DNA of 64,000 nt from Thiorhodococcus drewsii AZ1. GTDB lineage: Bacteria > Pseudomonadota > Gammaproteobacteria > Chromatiales > Chromatiaceae. This document shows, piece by piece, positions 55,390 through 64,000 of this stretch. The stretch covers positions 1 to 64,000 of the forward strand of contig NZ_AFWT01000016.1 of NCBI RefSeq assembly GCF_000224065.1, written 5' to 3'. The notes under the pieces were generated by a model. The model was not told the origin of the DNA and did not search any database. It saw only the letters and a program-made list of their open reading frames with translations. A program made the translations under genes and the position numbers. The first letter of the stretch is position 1. Every line of letters starts with the position of its first letter.

Positions 55390-55584
55390 TCAGCTTTTTT
55401 CATATTCGTCGATTTGGCGCTCCGCCTCTTCCTTGGTCACGCCGTAACGGTGTTGGATTTTCCCGACGAGCTTGTCTCGCTCGCCCTCGATGGCCAAGAG
55501 GTCGTCGTCGGTCAGATCGGCCCAATGCTCCTTCACATGCCCTTTCATTTCAGTCCACTTACCCTTGACTTCATCCCAATTCAT
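55390..55584 (-). CDS. CsbD-family stress protein
   Basis: 64 aa with the family start MNWDEVKGKWTEMKGHVKEH, then LTDDDLLAIEGERDKLVGKI and YGVTKEEAERQID. CsbD proteins are small helical general-stress proteins of unknown mechanism. GAGAGGTGACGC precedes the ATG. Confidence 0.95.
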   Translation of the reverse strand: MNWDEVKGKWTEMKGHVKEHWADLTDDDLLAIEGERDKLVGKIQHRYGVTKEEAERQIDEYEKS

Positions 55585-56187
55585 GCGTCACCTCTCGCGT
55601 TGAGTTATGGCGTCGTACGCCTTAATAGGGCCAAGACTATGCATTACGGTATCGAGTCGAATCGACTCAGCGATGGCCCTCAAGACCTGGACATACAGTT
55701 CGCATGCCAACTATTGCGCTCGGGTATTTTCACGCTCGGTGCGCGCACGGTCAGGCCAGGGAGGGACCTGTCCTTTGGCGCGCCTTCTATCAGGAGGATT
55801 GTCTGACTCGGGGAGGCGAATGAATGGGCCGCGAATCAGCGCGCGGCACACAGAAGAATCGATCAACGTCGAGACGCACCGGCCAATCGGTTCGGGGCAT
55901 TCGCACCACCCCCGCATCGACATCGGTGCTTCTCAACCGGCTGAGCGAGGGCGCGGGGCACCCGAGGGCGCCAGGATGACGACCTGCAGATTCCGTAGCG
56001 GCACGATCCGCATTCCCAGCCGCACGCGCGCTTGAGCGCAAAGCATTTGGCATTGAGTTTGCTTGACCACTTGCGAATGGCTCGCATCGTCTATCGCGAC
56101 CATCCCAAGGGCCACTGTCTATCCCGACAGTCCCCATCCGAACGAAAACTCACCACTCCCGATCACTTGCACCACGAGGAATGCCAT
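55585..56187. other. Long spacer, CsbD / secreted coiled-coil gene
   Basis: 603 bases with short open frames in several phases, none with a ribosome site or recognisable protein. The divergent promoters of the stress genes should lie here; no box assignment is safe. Confidence 0.5.
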
Positions 56188-56667
56188 ATGAAATCGATTC
56201 CCAACACAAGCTTCGCGCTCTTCCTCGCGCTGTCCACGCTGACCGCGATGAGTCAGGCCGCCACGACCGATGATGCAGCAGCGAACGACGCACAGACCCC
56301 ATCGGCTGAGGCAGTCAAGCAAAACACCAAAGATCTGCTCAAATCGCTCAAGGCGTACGGCGCCGATCAGAAAGACGAAGCCGTCGCAGCCACCAAGGCG
56401 GCGCTGGATGCGGCTGACAAGCGCATCGATGCACTGCAGACTCGCCTTGACGACAACTGGGATAGCATGAGCCAGGCCGCCCGCGAGAAGGCACAGGCCA
56501 GCATGAAGGCCCTGCGCAAACAGCGCACTCAGGTCGCCGAATGGTACGGCAGCATGAAAACCAGCTCCGACAGCGCCTGGGATGAAATGAAGGACGGCTT
56601 CTCGAAGGCATACCAGGCACTGGCAGAGTCTTGGGACAACGCCGTGCAGGCCTTTGATTCAGAATAG
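56188..56667 (+). CDS. Secreted coiled-coil protein
   Basis: 159 aa. Signal peptide SFALFLALSTLTAMSQA with cleavage before ATTDDA. The mature part is helical and charged, with heptads rich in Ala, Lys and Asp, and contains a Trp-containing C-terminal unit (SAWDEMKDGFSKAYQAL) shared with the cytoplasmic protein at 35318. ATG at 56188 follows CGAGGAATGCCAT. Probably a periplasmic stress protein. Confidence 0.8.
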   Translation: MKSIPNTSFALFLALSTLTAMSQAATTDDAAANDAQTPSAEAVKQNTKDLLKSLKAYGADQKDEAVAATKAALDAADKRIDALQTRLDDNWDSMSQAAREKAQASMKALRKQRTQVAEWYGSMKTSSDSAWDEMKDGFSKAYQALAESWDNAVQAFDSE

Positions 56668-57038
56668 CCCCCTCCAGCACCGGGGTGCGTCCAAGCGACG
56701 CACCCGACAAAACGCCTGGGCTGGAGCGGTCTCAGGCATGGGATTACAATCATGCGCCGGGAATGCGCCCCTGACTGTTGACGGCCTCACGAGGGTTCCC
56801 GGTGTCGGCCACAGAGATGATCGGCGTTGGCATGCGTGCTGTTCCACCATGCTGCATCAGTTCGCCGTCACCGGAGTCTGGTATGACTCGAAAAGCGTAG
56901 AATGCGGCTCAACGTTCGAGGGCACGGCTCGCGAATTCCCAGACCGCCGTCAGCCGCACGCTCTGCGTGCAACGCTTGGGATCGAGCAGAGACGCCGCCC
57001 CCCACGACACACGAATATTCACTGATTAAAGGACAGAG
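56668..57038. other. Spacer before the entericidin-like gene
   Basis: 371 bases with no supportable gene. CGTAGAATGCGG near 56897-56908 resembles a -10 region, but a matching -35 is not clear. Confidence 0.4.
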
Positions 57039-57200
57039 ATGATGAAACAGGCCCCATCCAAACTGATCTGGCTGCTCTTCCTGCTGTTGCCACTGACGCT
57101 CACCATGACCGGCTGCAACACCATGGCTGGCGTCGGCGAAGACCTCCAGGCTGCCGGCGGCGGCATCGAGAAGTCCGCCGAAAGCAAGAAGGACTACTGA
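57039..57200 (+). CDS. Entericidin A/B-type lipoprotein
   Basis: 53 aa. Signal LIWLLFLLLPLTLTMTGC ends in a lipobox Cys, then NTMAGVGEDLQAAGGGIEKS and AESKKDY-stop, the entericidin pattern. AAAGGACAGAG precedes two ATG codons (57039, 57042). Such lipoproteins are stress-induced. Confidence 0.93.
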   Translation: MMKQAPSKLIWLLFLLLPLTLTMTGCNTMAGVGEDLQAAGGGIEKSAESKKDY

Positions 57201-57296
57201 TCTTTTCCAAGCGTGCAGGCGTCGTGTCGACGACGACCAAAAGGCTTGACCCGAGTCCAGATTCGACGGGATCGCTCTGAAATCACCGGAGGAAAC

Positions 57297-57521
57297 ATGT
57301 TTGTCCAGCACAAAACGACCGGAAAACTCATTGAGATCCTTGCGCTGACCGACCTGATCAACCCACTACACGCAGAGGTAACCGGACGGTTCCACCAGGG
57401 CGAAGAAGCGCAGGAGCCTGAGGACTACCCGAAAGCCGACCTGATCTTCCCGTCCGGTGAACCGCTCCCGCGCTGCTGGACTGACGCACACTACCGCGAT
57501 GAAGAGATCGCGCGGGGGTGA
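57297..57521 (+). CDS. Conserved small protein of unknown function
   Basis: 74 aa starting MFVQHKTTGKLIEILAL, with EVTGRFHQGEEAQEP and LIFPSGEPLPRCWTDAHYR. I recall this compact family from gammaproteobacteria (sometimes labelled acetyltransferase without evidence). CACCGGAGGAAAC fixes the start. It is 96 bases downstream of the entericidin gene on the same strand. Confidence 0.8.
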   Translation: MFVQHKTTGKLIEILALTDLINPLHAEVTGRFHQGEEAQEPEDYPKADLIFPSGEPLPRCWTDAHYRDEEIARG

Positions 57522-57679
57522 AGAAAACCGACGACAGATGATGCCTGAAGGCACCCGCGTACATCAGCAACCACACAGGCGTTCGGACATCCGAAGGGCC
57601 GGCACGCGCACCAAGGCACGCATGGCCGCTTTTCCGCACTGACTCCGCGATGCTGCCGCGCACAATTTCATGGCTGGAA

Positions 57680-58171
57680 TCAGGGAAATGGAGGCGTTCC
57701 GGCAGGATCCGTTCCCAACACGACAACCTCGGGATGACGTTCCTTGACCCGGTCCTCAATGACCCCGATGGCGGCGTGATCGACAGTGGCGACGATCAGC
57801 AGCTCACCCCGGCGCAAGGCAGCGAACTGAGGCGCAATGTCACGGTTGGCAATTCGAGCGCGCAGGGCGGCGAAAACGCCGCCGACGCCCGCCCCAAGGA
57901 AGAGCACCAGCACACCCAATAGGCCATCGCCGATCAACCAGAGCGCAGCGGTAATCGGAATTGCCAACAAGGCGCCAAGAACGCCGCCGTGAATCAGCGC
58001 TTGCTCCCATGTCCGATGGATGATCAGCTCGATTGGAAGATCATCACCCCGTAGCTTCCGTGCGGCATGCGCACTGAGGCGCGCCGGCTCAAGCCCATCG
58101 CCCAAGAGTTCGTCGACAAGTAGGCGAACCTTCTCCACAGCCCGCGCCTTCAAATAGATACGATTCATCAT
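57680..58171 (-). CDS. Two-helix membrane protein, stress type
   Basis: 163 aa. Two central membrane helices (GGVLGALLAIPITAALWLIG and LGVLVLFLGAGVGGVFAAL) are flanked by soluble parts. The C-terminus (GELLIVATVDHAAIGVIEDR, VKERHPEVVVLGTDP) resembles general stress proteins in which a membrane hairpin splits an alpha/beta domain. The start at 58171 follows GAAGGGTCAAAGC; ATG 58168 is also possible. Confidence 0.7.
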   Translation of the reverse strand: MMNRIYLKARAVEKVRLLVDELLGDGLEPARLSAHAARKLRGDDLPIELIIHRTWEQALIHGGVLGALLAIPITAALWLIGDGLLGVLVLFLGAGVGGVFAALRARIANRDIAPQFAALRRGELLIVATVDHAAIGVIEDRVKERHPEVVVLGTDPAGTPPFP

Positions 58172-58382
58172 GCTTTGACCCTTCATGCTTAAGCGCGGGA
58201 TCGCGCTTTCGGATCTGTCCGCGCGCGTCCTGCCCCGTTCAGATAGCATCCGCAGCCCGAATCAACGTCGGCCCTCGACCCCGCACGAACCGGAATGCAT
58301 ACCTAAAAAGACAAGCACAGCGCGCGCCAACCTGGCGGACAGAAATAAAAGTCCGCCAAATCACCGTCGGCGCAACACAGCT

Positions 58383-59204
58383 TTAAATCTCATTCTTGAC
58401 CTGCGCATAGGTGATCAGCGCGAAGAGCCCGGTCCCTCCGATCACGTTCCCAACCAAGGCCGGAAGGACTCCTGCCAAAACCGCGCGCACCCAAGACATC
58501 TCCCCCGCGAGCGCGAGCAGGAACCATTCGGTCGATCCTGCCACGACATGGGTCAGTCCACCGAGCGCGATCATGTAGGTCAGCGTGACGATGATCCAGA
58601 ATTCGCTGCCTTTGGAACTCGGCATCAACCAAACGATGGACGCCACTATGAATCCGGCCGGTATCCCGTAAAGCAGGGTTTGAAGCGCCGAGTATTCGAG
58701 CAAGTGTTGCGACACCGCAAGCGCCGCCTCCAGTTGCTCCGGTGGCAGAATCGCGCCGAGTGTCGCGACCAATGCGGAGATCAGCGTGCCGATCATGTTG
58801 GCCGCGAAGACGATCGCCCTGAGCCGCGCGGTCCGTTGCATTCTGAACCGGCTGCAGTCGGTCAGGACAGGCAGCACCACCGTAATCGTGTTTTCGGTAA
58901 ACAGCTGAAGGCGTCCCAGAATCACGATGACGAAACCGACGCTGTACCCGAAGCTCTCCAGCATCGAGCGCAGCGGACTCTCCGCCAAGGCATGGTGCAG
59001 GAACGCCGTGCAGTAGATCGAAAGACTGAGTGCAAGACCAGCAGCGATGCCGGACCAGAACAAGGATTGGATCGGGCGCGACAATTCCTCCACGCCCTCC
59101 TGCCGCACGACCTCGAAAACCTGCAGCGACCGCAGACCCTGGCGCTCCGAGACTTCGTTCTCTTCATCGCGGGTAAGACCCACGTTTTTCTCGTTTCTCG
59201 ACAT
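58383..59204 (-). CDS. Formate/nitrite transporter (FNT) family channel
   Basis: 273 aa with six membrane segments. FNT landmarks are FWSGIAAGLALSLSIYC, GRLQLFTENTITVVLPVL, AANMIGTLISALVATLG and NVIGGTGLFALITYAQVKNE. The N-terminal ~45 residues are hydrophilic and charged, longer than in FocA. Substrate may be formate, nitrite, hydrosulfide or acetate; HS- channels exist in this family, which would fit a sulfur bacterium, but no residue here decides it. Confidence 0.9.
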   Translation of the reverse strand: MSRNEKNVGLTRDEENEVSERQGLRSLQVFEVVRQEGVEELSRPIQSLFWSGIAAGLALSLSIYCTAFLHHALAESPLRSMLESFGYSVGFVIVILGRLQLFTENTITVVLPVLTDCSRFRMQRTARLRAIVFAANMIGTLISALVATLGAILPPEQLEAALAVSQHLLEYSALQTLLYGIPAGFIVASIVWLMPSSKGSEFWIIVTLTYMIALGGLTHVVAGSTEWFLLALAGEMSWVRAVLAGVLPALVGNVIGGTGLFALITYAQVKNEI

Positions 59205-59463
59205 GGCTAAGATCGCTCAAGGATAAAGTTAGGTACCACTCCATGTTTTCCTGGAACGAACCTGCGCTGCCACAGCAATAGACGCACCGAGTCTACCGAG
59301 CCACCGCCATCCATTTGGTGCAAAGGACGCCAGGCCACTGGTTGTTTTCGACCACCCAGCCGCCCCGCGCAGCTTCCCAACCGAAAATCCACATCCTTTC
59401 CGCCTCCCTGGTCCCTGGAAGGATCGATAAAGCCCGGGCGAACCCGCTGCACGTGGAGCGGTT

Positions 59464-60147
59464 TTAGGCGTTCTCGAACAGCCCCTCCGCGCGCATCAGC
59501 GCAACGCCATAGTCGATATCGACCGCGTACGAGATATTGGTGTCGCGGGCTGGGCGGCGCTCCCAATCCGCGCTGCCGCGAACGACCTCGGCGGGCTCGA
59601 AGCGGCCGCTGACGATGCCGACGATGTGGCCGTCGGTGACGTGAATCAGCGGGCCTCCGGTATCGCCGTCCTGCACCATGGTGTCGAACAGAATGAGCTG
59701 CGTGTCGTTCGGGGAACGGATCTTAGCCGACGCGAAGCTGCTGACGCTGAGCGCCGTATGCAATTGCTCGTGCCCGAAGGAGTAGCCGAGGCTCATCAGC
59801 GAGGCGCCGGACCGCACATTGGCGCCACTGCCCAGGAAATCGTCTGGAACCCCGATCGAGATATCCTGCTCCATCTTGAGCAGCGCCACGTCGTGCGCGA
59901 TGTCCTGCTGGACGACCGAGACCGGGATAGCCGAGACCCGATCGAAGGTCATAGGCTGATACTCGTCGCCGCTCGCGGTCGCAACCACCAGCAGCCCCTC
60001 GGGCTTGGACACCAGGTGAGCGGCGGTCAGTAGGTAACCACTTCCATGGACGAGAAACGCGGTTCCGAGAAAGCCTACGGCTCCCTCGGTGTCGCGGACC
60101 AGCATGAGACAGCCCCCGCGAAATTTCTGGCTTGTGCCTTGCAGCAT
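59464..60147 (-). CDS. Trypsin-like (S1-fold) protein with Thr at the catalytic Ser position
   Basis: 227 aa. The His site is GYLLTAAHLVSKPEG, the Asp site IAHDVALLKMEQD, but the nucleophile loop reads FDTMVQDGDTGGPLIHV: GDTGGP instead of GDSGGP. The codon is ACC, so a single-base sequencing error from a common Ser codon (TCC) is possible but unlikely. No signal peptide; LMLQGTSQKFRGGCLML suggests a cytoplasmic form. AGGAGTAACTTA precedes the ATG at 60147; the longer frame has none. It may be a pseudo-protease, a weak Thr protease or a binding protein. Confidence 0.85.
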   Translation of the reverse strand: MLQGTSQKFRGGCLMLVRDTEGAVGFLGTAFLVHGSGYLLTAAHLVSKPEGLLVVATASGDEYQPMTFDRVSAIPVSVVQQDIAHDVALLKMEQDISIGVPDDFLGSGANVRSGASLMSLGYSFGHEQLHTALSVSSFASAKIRSPNDTQLILFDTMVQDGDTGGPLIHVTDGHIVGIVSGRFEPAEVVRGSADWERRPARDTNISYAVDIDYGVALMRAEGLFENA

Positions 60148-60176
60148 TAAGTTACTCCTGAATTCAAATTCGGACG

Positions 60177-61123
60177 TCAATCGGCCCCGTTGGTGCCAAT
60201 CCAGGCTTGCACGCGCCGAGGATTGGCCTGCGTCCACCGCAACGCCTGTGCATAAGGGTCTCGTCCGCCGTCCTGATGAATCCAGACCAACAACTGCTCC
60301 ATGTCCCGCGAGCCCCATGCGAAGCGATCCAAGACGCCTTGGGCCTTAGGGTCATCCACCGCCAGGCCCGGGCGGACCAGCGTATGGATGCTCCCGCGCC
60401 CGCCATAGACGTTCTTTGGGTCGTCCAGGAATTTCAGCGACCAGCGTCCGAGCATCCAATGCGGCTCCCAGCCGGTGACGACGATGGGGGTATTGCGCGC
60501 GATGGCATCCGCAAGCGACTGGGTCATCGCCGCCTCCGAGCCCTTGACCAGGCGGAAGCCTTCGAGGTCGTAGGCATCGAGCGCGCGCTCGGTCGCGGAC
60601 ATGATCCCGGCGGCTGGATCGATACCGACGATCCGACCGCCGAGCGCCTGCCGGTGTTCGGCCAATTGCGCAATGCTGTCGATGTCCAGCGCCGGCTGGG
60701 TGCGCTCGCCGCGACCACCGGTCTGACGCCCAACGCCGACGGCGGGGATGACGAGCCCGGTGCGCGTGCCGACGAGATTGGGACCGAGATCCGTCAGCTG
60801 ATCTCCGTATTTGGCGTAGTAATCGGCGTGCGTATCGGGCAACCAGGCGGACAGCAGCGCATCGGCCTCGCCGTCGGCCACCATCCGCCACATGGCATCG
60901 GCGGTCGTTTGGATGAGTTCGCACGGATGCCCGAGTCGTTCGCGAAGGACCGCACAGACCACATTGGCGCTCGCCACGGACGAGGACCAGTCCACATAGG
61001 CGATGCGCAGTGTCGGTCCATCTGCAGCAGGCGCGCAGGCGGCGGCCGACATCAGGACCGCGAGCAGGCCGGCGCGTCTCCAGCGGCTCAGGGTGTCGCC
61101 GAGCATTTGAATCCTTTTGACGA

Positions 61124-61127
<4 letters not shown>
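60177..61127 (-). CDS. Glycine betaine-type substrate-binding lipoprotein
   Basis: 316 aa of the OpuAC/ProX binding-protein fold. A lipobox ends the signal (GLLAVLMSAAAC). Family segments include LRIAYVDWSSSVASANVV, DALLSAWLPDTHADYYAKYG, VVTGWEPHWMLGRWSLKFLDDP and ending helices with Trp residues that could form an aromatic cage. The start ATG 61127 has GGAGGCAAGAC. It overlaps the upstream BCCT stop (ATGA). No ABC ATPase or permease is present in the window on either side. Confidence 0.9.
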
Positions 61128-62893
<1,766 letters not shown>

Positions 62894-63353
62894 GGTTTCG
62901 TACCTGATTCGAATCGGTGGTTTAGCTCGGCTAACGGCAGCCTGTCGCCTGTTGCAATTAATATACAGACTAACAGGCTAAGCGCTGTTTCTCACCCCGA
63001 CGCCCCGAAACAACTCCGGACCGCCAGCAAACACGGGCACCCAAAAGCCTTACAGCGACGGGTGTCGCACGGGCCTCAGACCCGCGTCGAACGGATAGAC
63101 CCGAGGCACCCCGACCGGAATTTCGAGCGGCTCGATGTCCGCATCGCCGACCCCATCGATTAAGCTTGACCAGGACGCGCAGACTCTTGCCATGAGCGCT
63201 GATGGACAATCGGTTGCCCGTCCCAATCGAGGGTGTCAGACACGCATGTCTAGCACTCCACGACCCATTCGCATAGGGTGGTCCGGCACGCCGCCGCCGA
63301 GTCTCCGATTCGCGGCGGCGGCAGAGGCCACGGACCACCTGTTTCGAGGACGG
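62894..63353. other. Spacer upstream of the BCCT gene
   Basis: 460 bases between the BCCT start and the cytochrome stop, both minus strand. No gene supported. It holds an operator-like dyad (62947-62978) around an AT-rich core. Confidence 0.5.
62947..62978 (-). promoter_or_regulatory. Operator-like inverted repeat upstream of the BCCT gene
   Basis: GCCTGTT (62947-62953) and AACAGGC (62972-62978) form a perfect 7-bp dyad around an AT-rich 18-base centre that includes TTAATATA, 54 bases before the BCCT start codon. This placement suits a repressor site overlapping a promoter. The regulator is not identified; a BetI-like protein would be a guess. Confidence 0.4.
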
Positions 63354-64000
63354 CTATTTCAGGTACTCGCCTTGCTCCAACTGCGCGCGCAGTCGCGCGG
63401 GCAGCGAGACCGGCACCTGCGCGCTCGAATCGCCGCCCCAGCGCGCGCGCAGATAAGTAGCCACTGCGGCGATCTCGGTATCGTCCAAGGTCTCAGCAAA
63501 GCTGGGCATGCGCACATAGGGCGAATAGGCCTGGGTCACATCCGCCGGTGAGCCGATAAGGAGCGACATCACGACATTGTTCGCCTTGGCATCCTTGACG
63601 ACCGGATTGTTGCGCAATCCAGGCACATAGGGCGGCCGACCTTGACCGCTGTCGCGGTGACAGGCAACGCACCACCCCTGATAGAGCGACTCACCCAGCG
63701 CATACATCTTCGGGTCCAGCGCCCGCTGCCGGGCGGTGGCCGGCGGTTGCTCCTGCACCGGCGGGAGATCCTTCAGATAGAGGGCCATGGCGCGCAAATC
63801 GTCGTCGCTCAGATACGAGAGACTGTCATGTATCACCTCGGCCATCGGCCCCATGGCCGCCGTCTGAGGTCCTGCACCGATTTTGGCGGGCTTGGCATGA
63901 CCCGACTGCAAGAACTCAGCGAGATCGTCGACACTGAAGTCCGAGATTCCCTCCCCCAATCCCCTCAAGTCGGGGGCATGCCAACCCTGACGCATCGCAC
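63354..64000 (-). CDS. Multi-domain cytochrome c, C-terminal part (incomplete at window edge)
   Basis: At least 215 codons, open at base 64000. One CxxCH is visible (GWCVACHRDSGQG), with VRMPSFAETLDDTEIAAVATYLR supplying the distal Met and C-terminal helix. Upstream, DLRGLGEGISDFSVDDLAEFL and LSDDDLRAMALYLKDLP are the tail of a preceding cytochrome c domain, as in the cytochrome subunits of alcohol/gluconate-type dehydrogenases. Further hemes should lie beyond the edge. ATG 63995 is probably internal. Confidence 0.8.
   Translation of the reverse strand, partial: AMRQGWHAPDLRGLGEGISDFSVDDLAEFLQSGHAKPAKIGAGPQTAAMGPMAEVIHDSLSYLSDDDLRAMALYLKDLPPVQEQPPATARQRALDPKMYALGESLYQGWCVACHRDSGQGRPPYVPGLRNNPVVKDAKANNVVMSLLIGSPADVTQAYSPYVRMPSFAETLDDTEIAAVATYLRARWGGDSSAQVPVSLPARLRAQLEQGEYLK

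Noticed and set aside
62894-63353. Short + strand frames upstream of the BCCT gene
   Set aside because: No ribosome site and no recognisable protein; probably regulatory DNA.

Overview
The window looks like chromosome of a purple sulfur gammaproteobacterium, closest in character to Allochromatium/Thiocystis-type Chromatiaceae. The basis is high-GC coding sequence, a soxB / soxX-soxA-soxK-soxL thiosulfate-oxidation cluster arranged as known in Allochromatium vinosum, a NifJ-type pyruvate:ferredoxin oxidoreductase, persulfide-dioxygenase/rhodanese genes and many stress genes typical of the group. The organism name is an inference.

Layout. 1-5.0 kb is a scarred mobile region. It holds two same-orientation copies of an IS1595-type element (one cut by the window edge), a CCAGTAA heptamer array beside a helix-turn-helix gene, an HGGxSTG phage/plasmid-type protein, an Ogr/Delta zinc-finger remnant, a membrane protein beheaded at an IS end, and the 3' part of a group II intron with a frameshifted maturase. 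5-14.9 kb is core metabolism: ibaG (BolA family), prfC, rimI, nifJ with a dihydroorotate-dehydrogenase-like partner, and a DUF485-actP acetate-permease pair. 15-19.8 kb is the sox cluster, followed by tRNA-Leu(UAG).

20-28 kb is a signalling block on the minus strand. A CHASE-PAS histidine kinase, a lone receiver and an Hpt-REC-REC-GGDEF protein form what reads as one phosphorelay ending in c-di-GMP synthesis; a multi-PAS GGDEF-EAL protein lies upstream. 28-34 kb carries a CaCA-type exchanger and a two-gene RND efflux pump.

34-61 kb is a long run of stress and redox genes: wrbA, fumC, an FMN reductase, a GltD-like enzyme, an extra FtsH, a CBS protein, an MBL-rhodanese-rhodanese persulfide-dioxygenase-like enzyme, a flavodoxin-reductase-like protein, PRC-barrel, DUF1523, TM2, cardiolipin-synthase-like, CDF, aldo/keto reductase, DUF2254, TrkA-C, BrkB, DUF1328, CsbD, entericidin, FNT channel and a trypsin-like protein with Thr in place of the catalytic Ser. 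Several genes are too short for ordinary ORF calling (DUF1328, entericidin, a 52-aa secreted peptide). Two intergenic gaps hold the C-terminal stubs of lost genes, one a rhodanese and one probably a c-type cytochrome. The window ends with a BCCT betaine/choline-type transporter translationally coupled to a lipoprotein of the ABC glycine-betaine-binding family, and an incomplete multi-domain cytochrome c.

The strongest candidates for something undescribed are the BCCT plus binding-lipoprotein pair, the GDTGGP protease in the stress block, the two-repeat SoxK, the split Hpt phosphorelay, and the FtsH-CBS-persulfide dioxygenase-flavodoxin reductase-GltD neighbourhood. Two unrelated heptad repeat families (CCAGTAA and CAGCNNC) also stand out.
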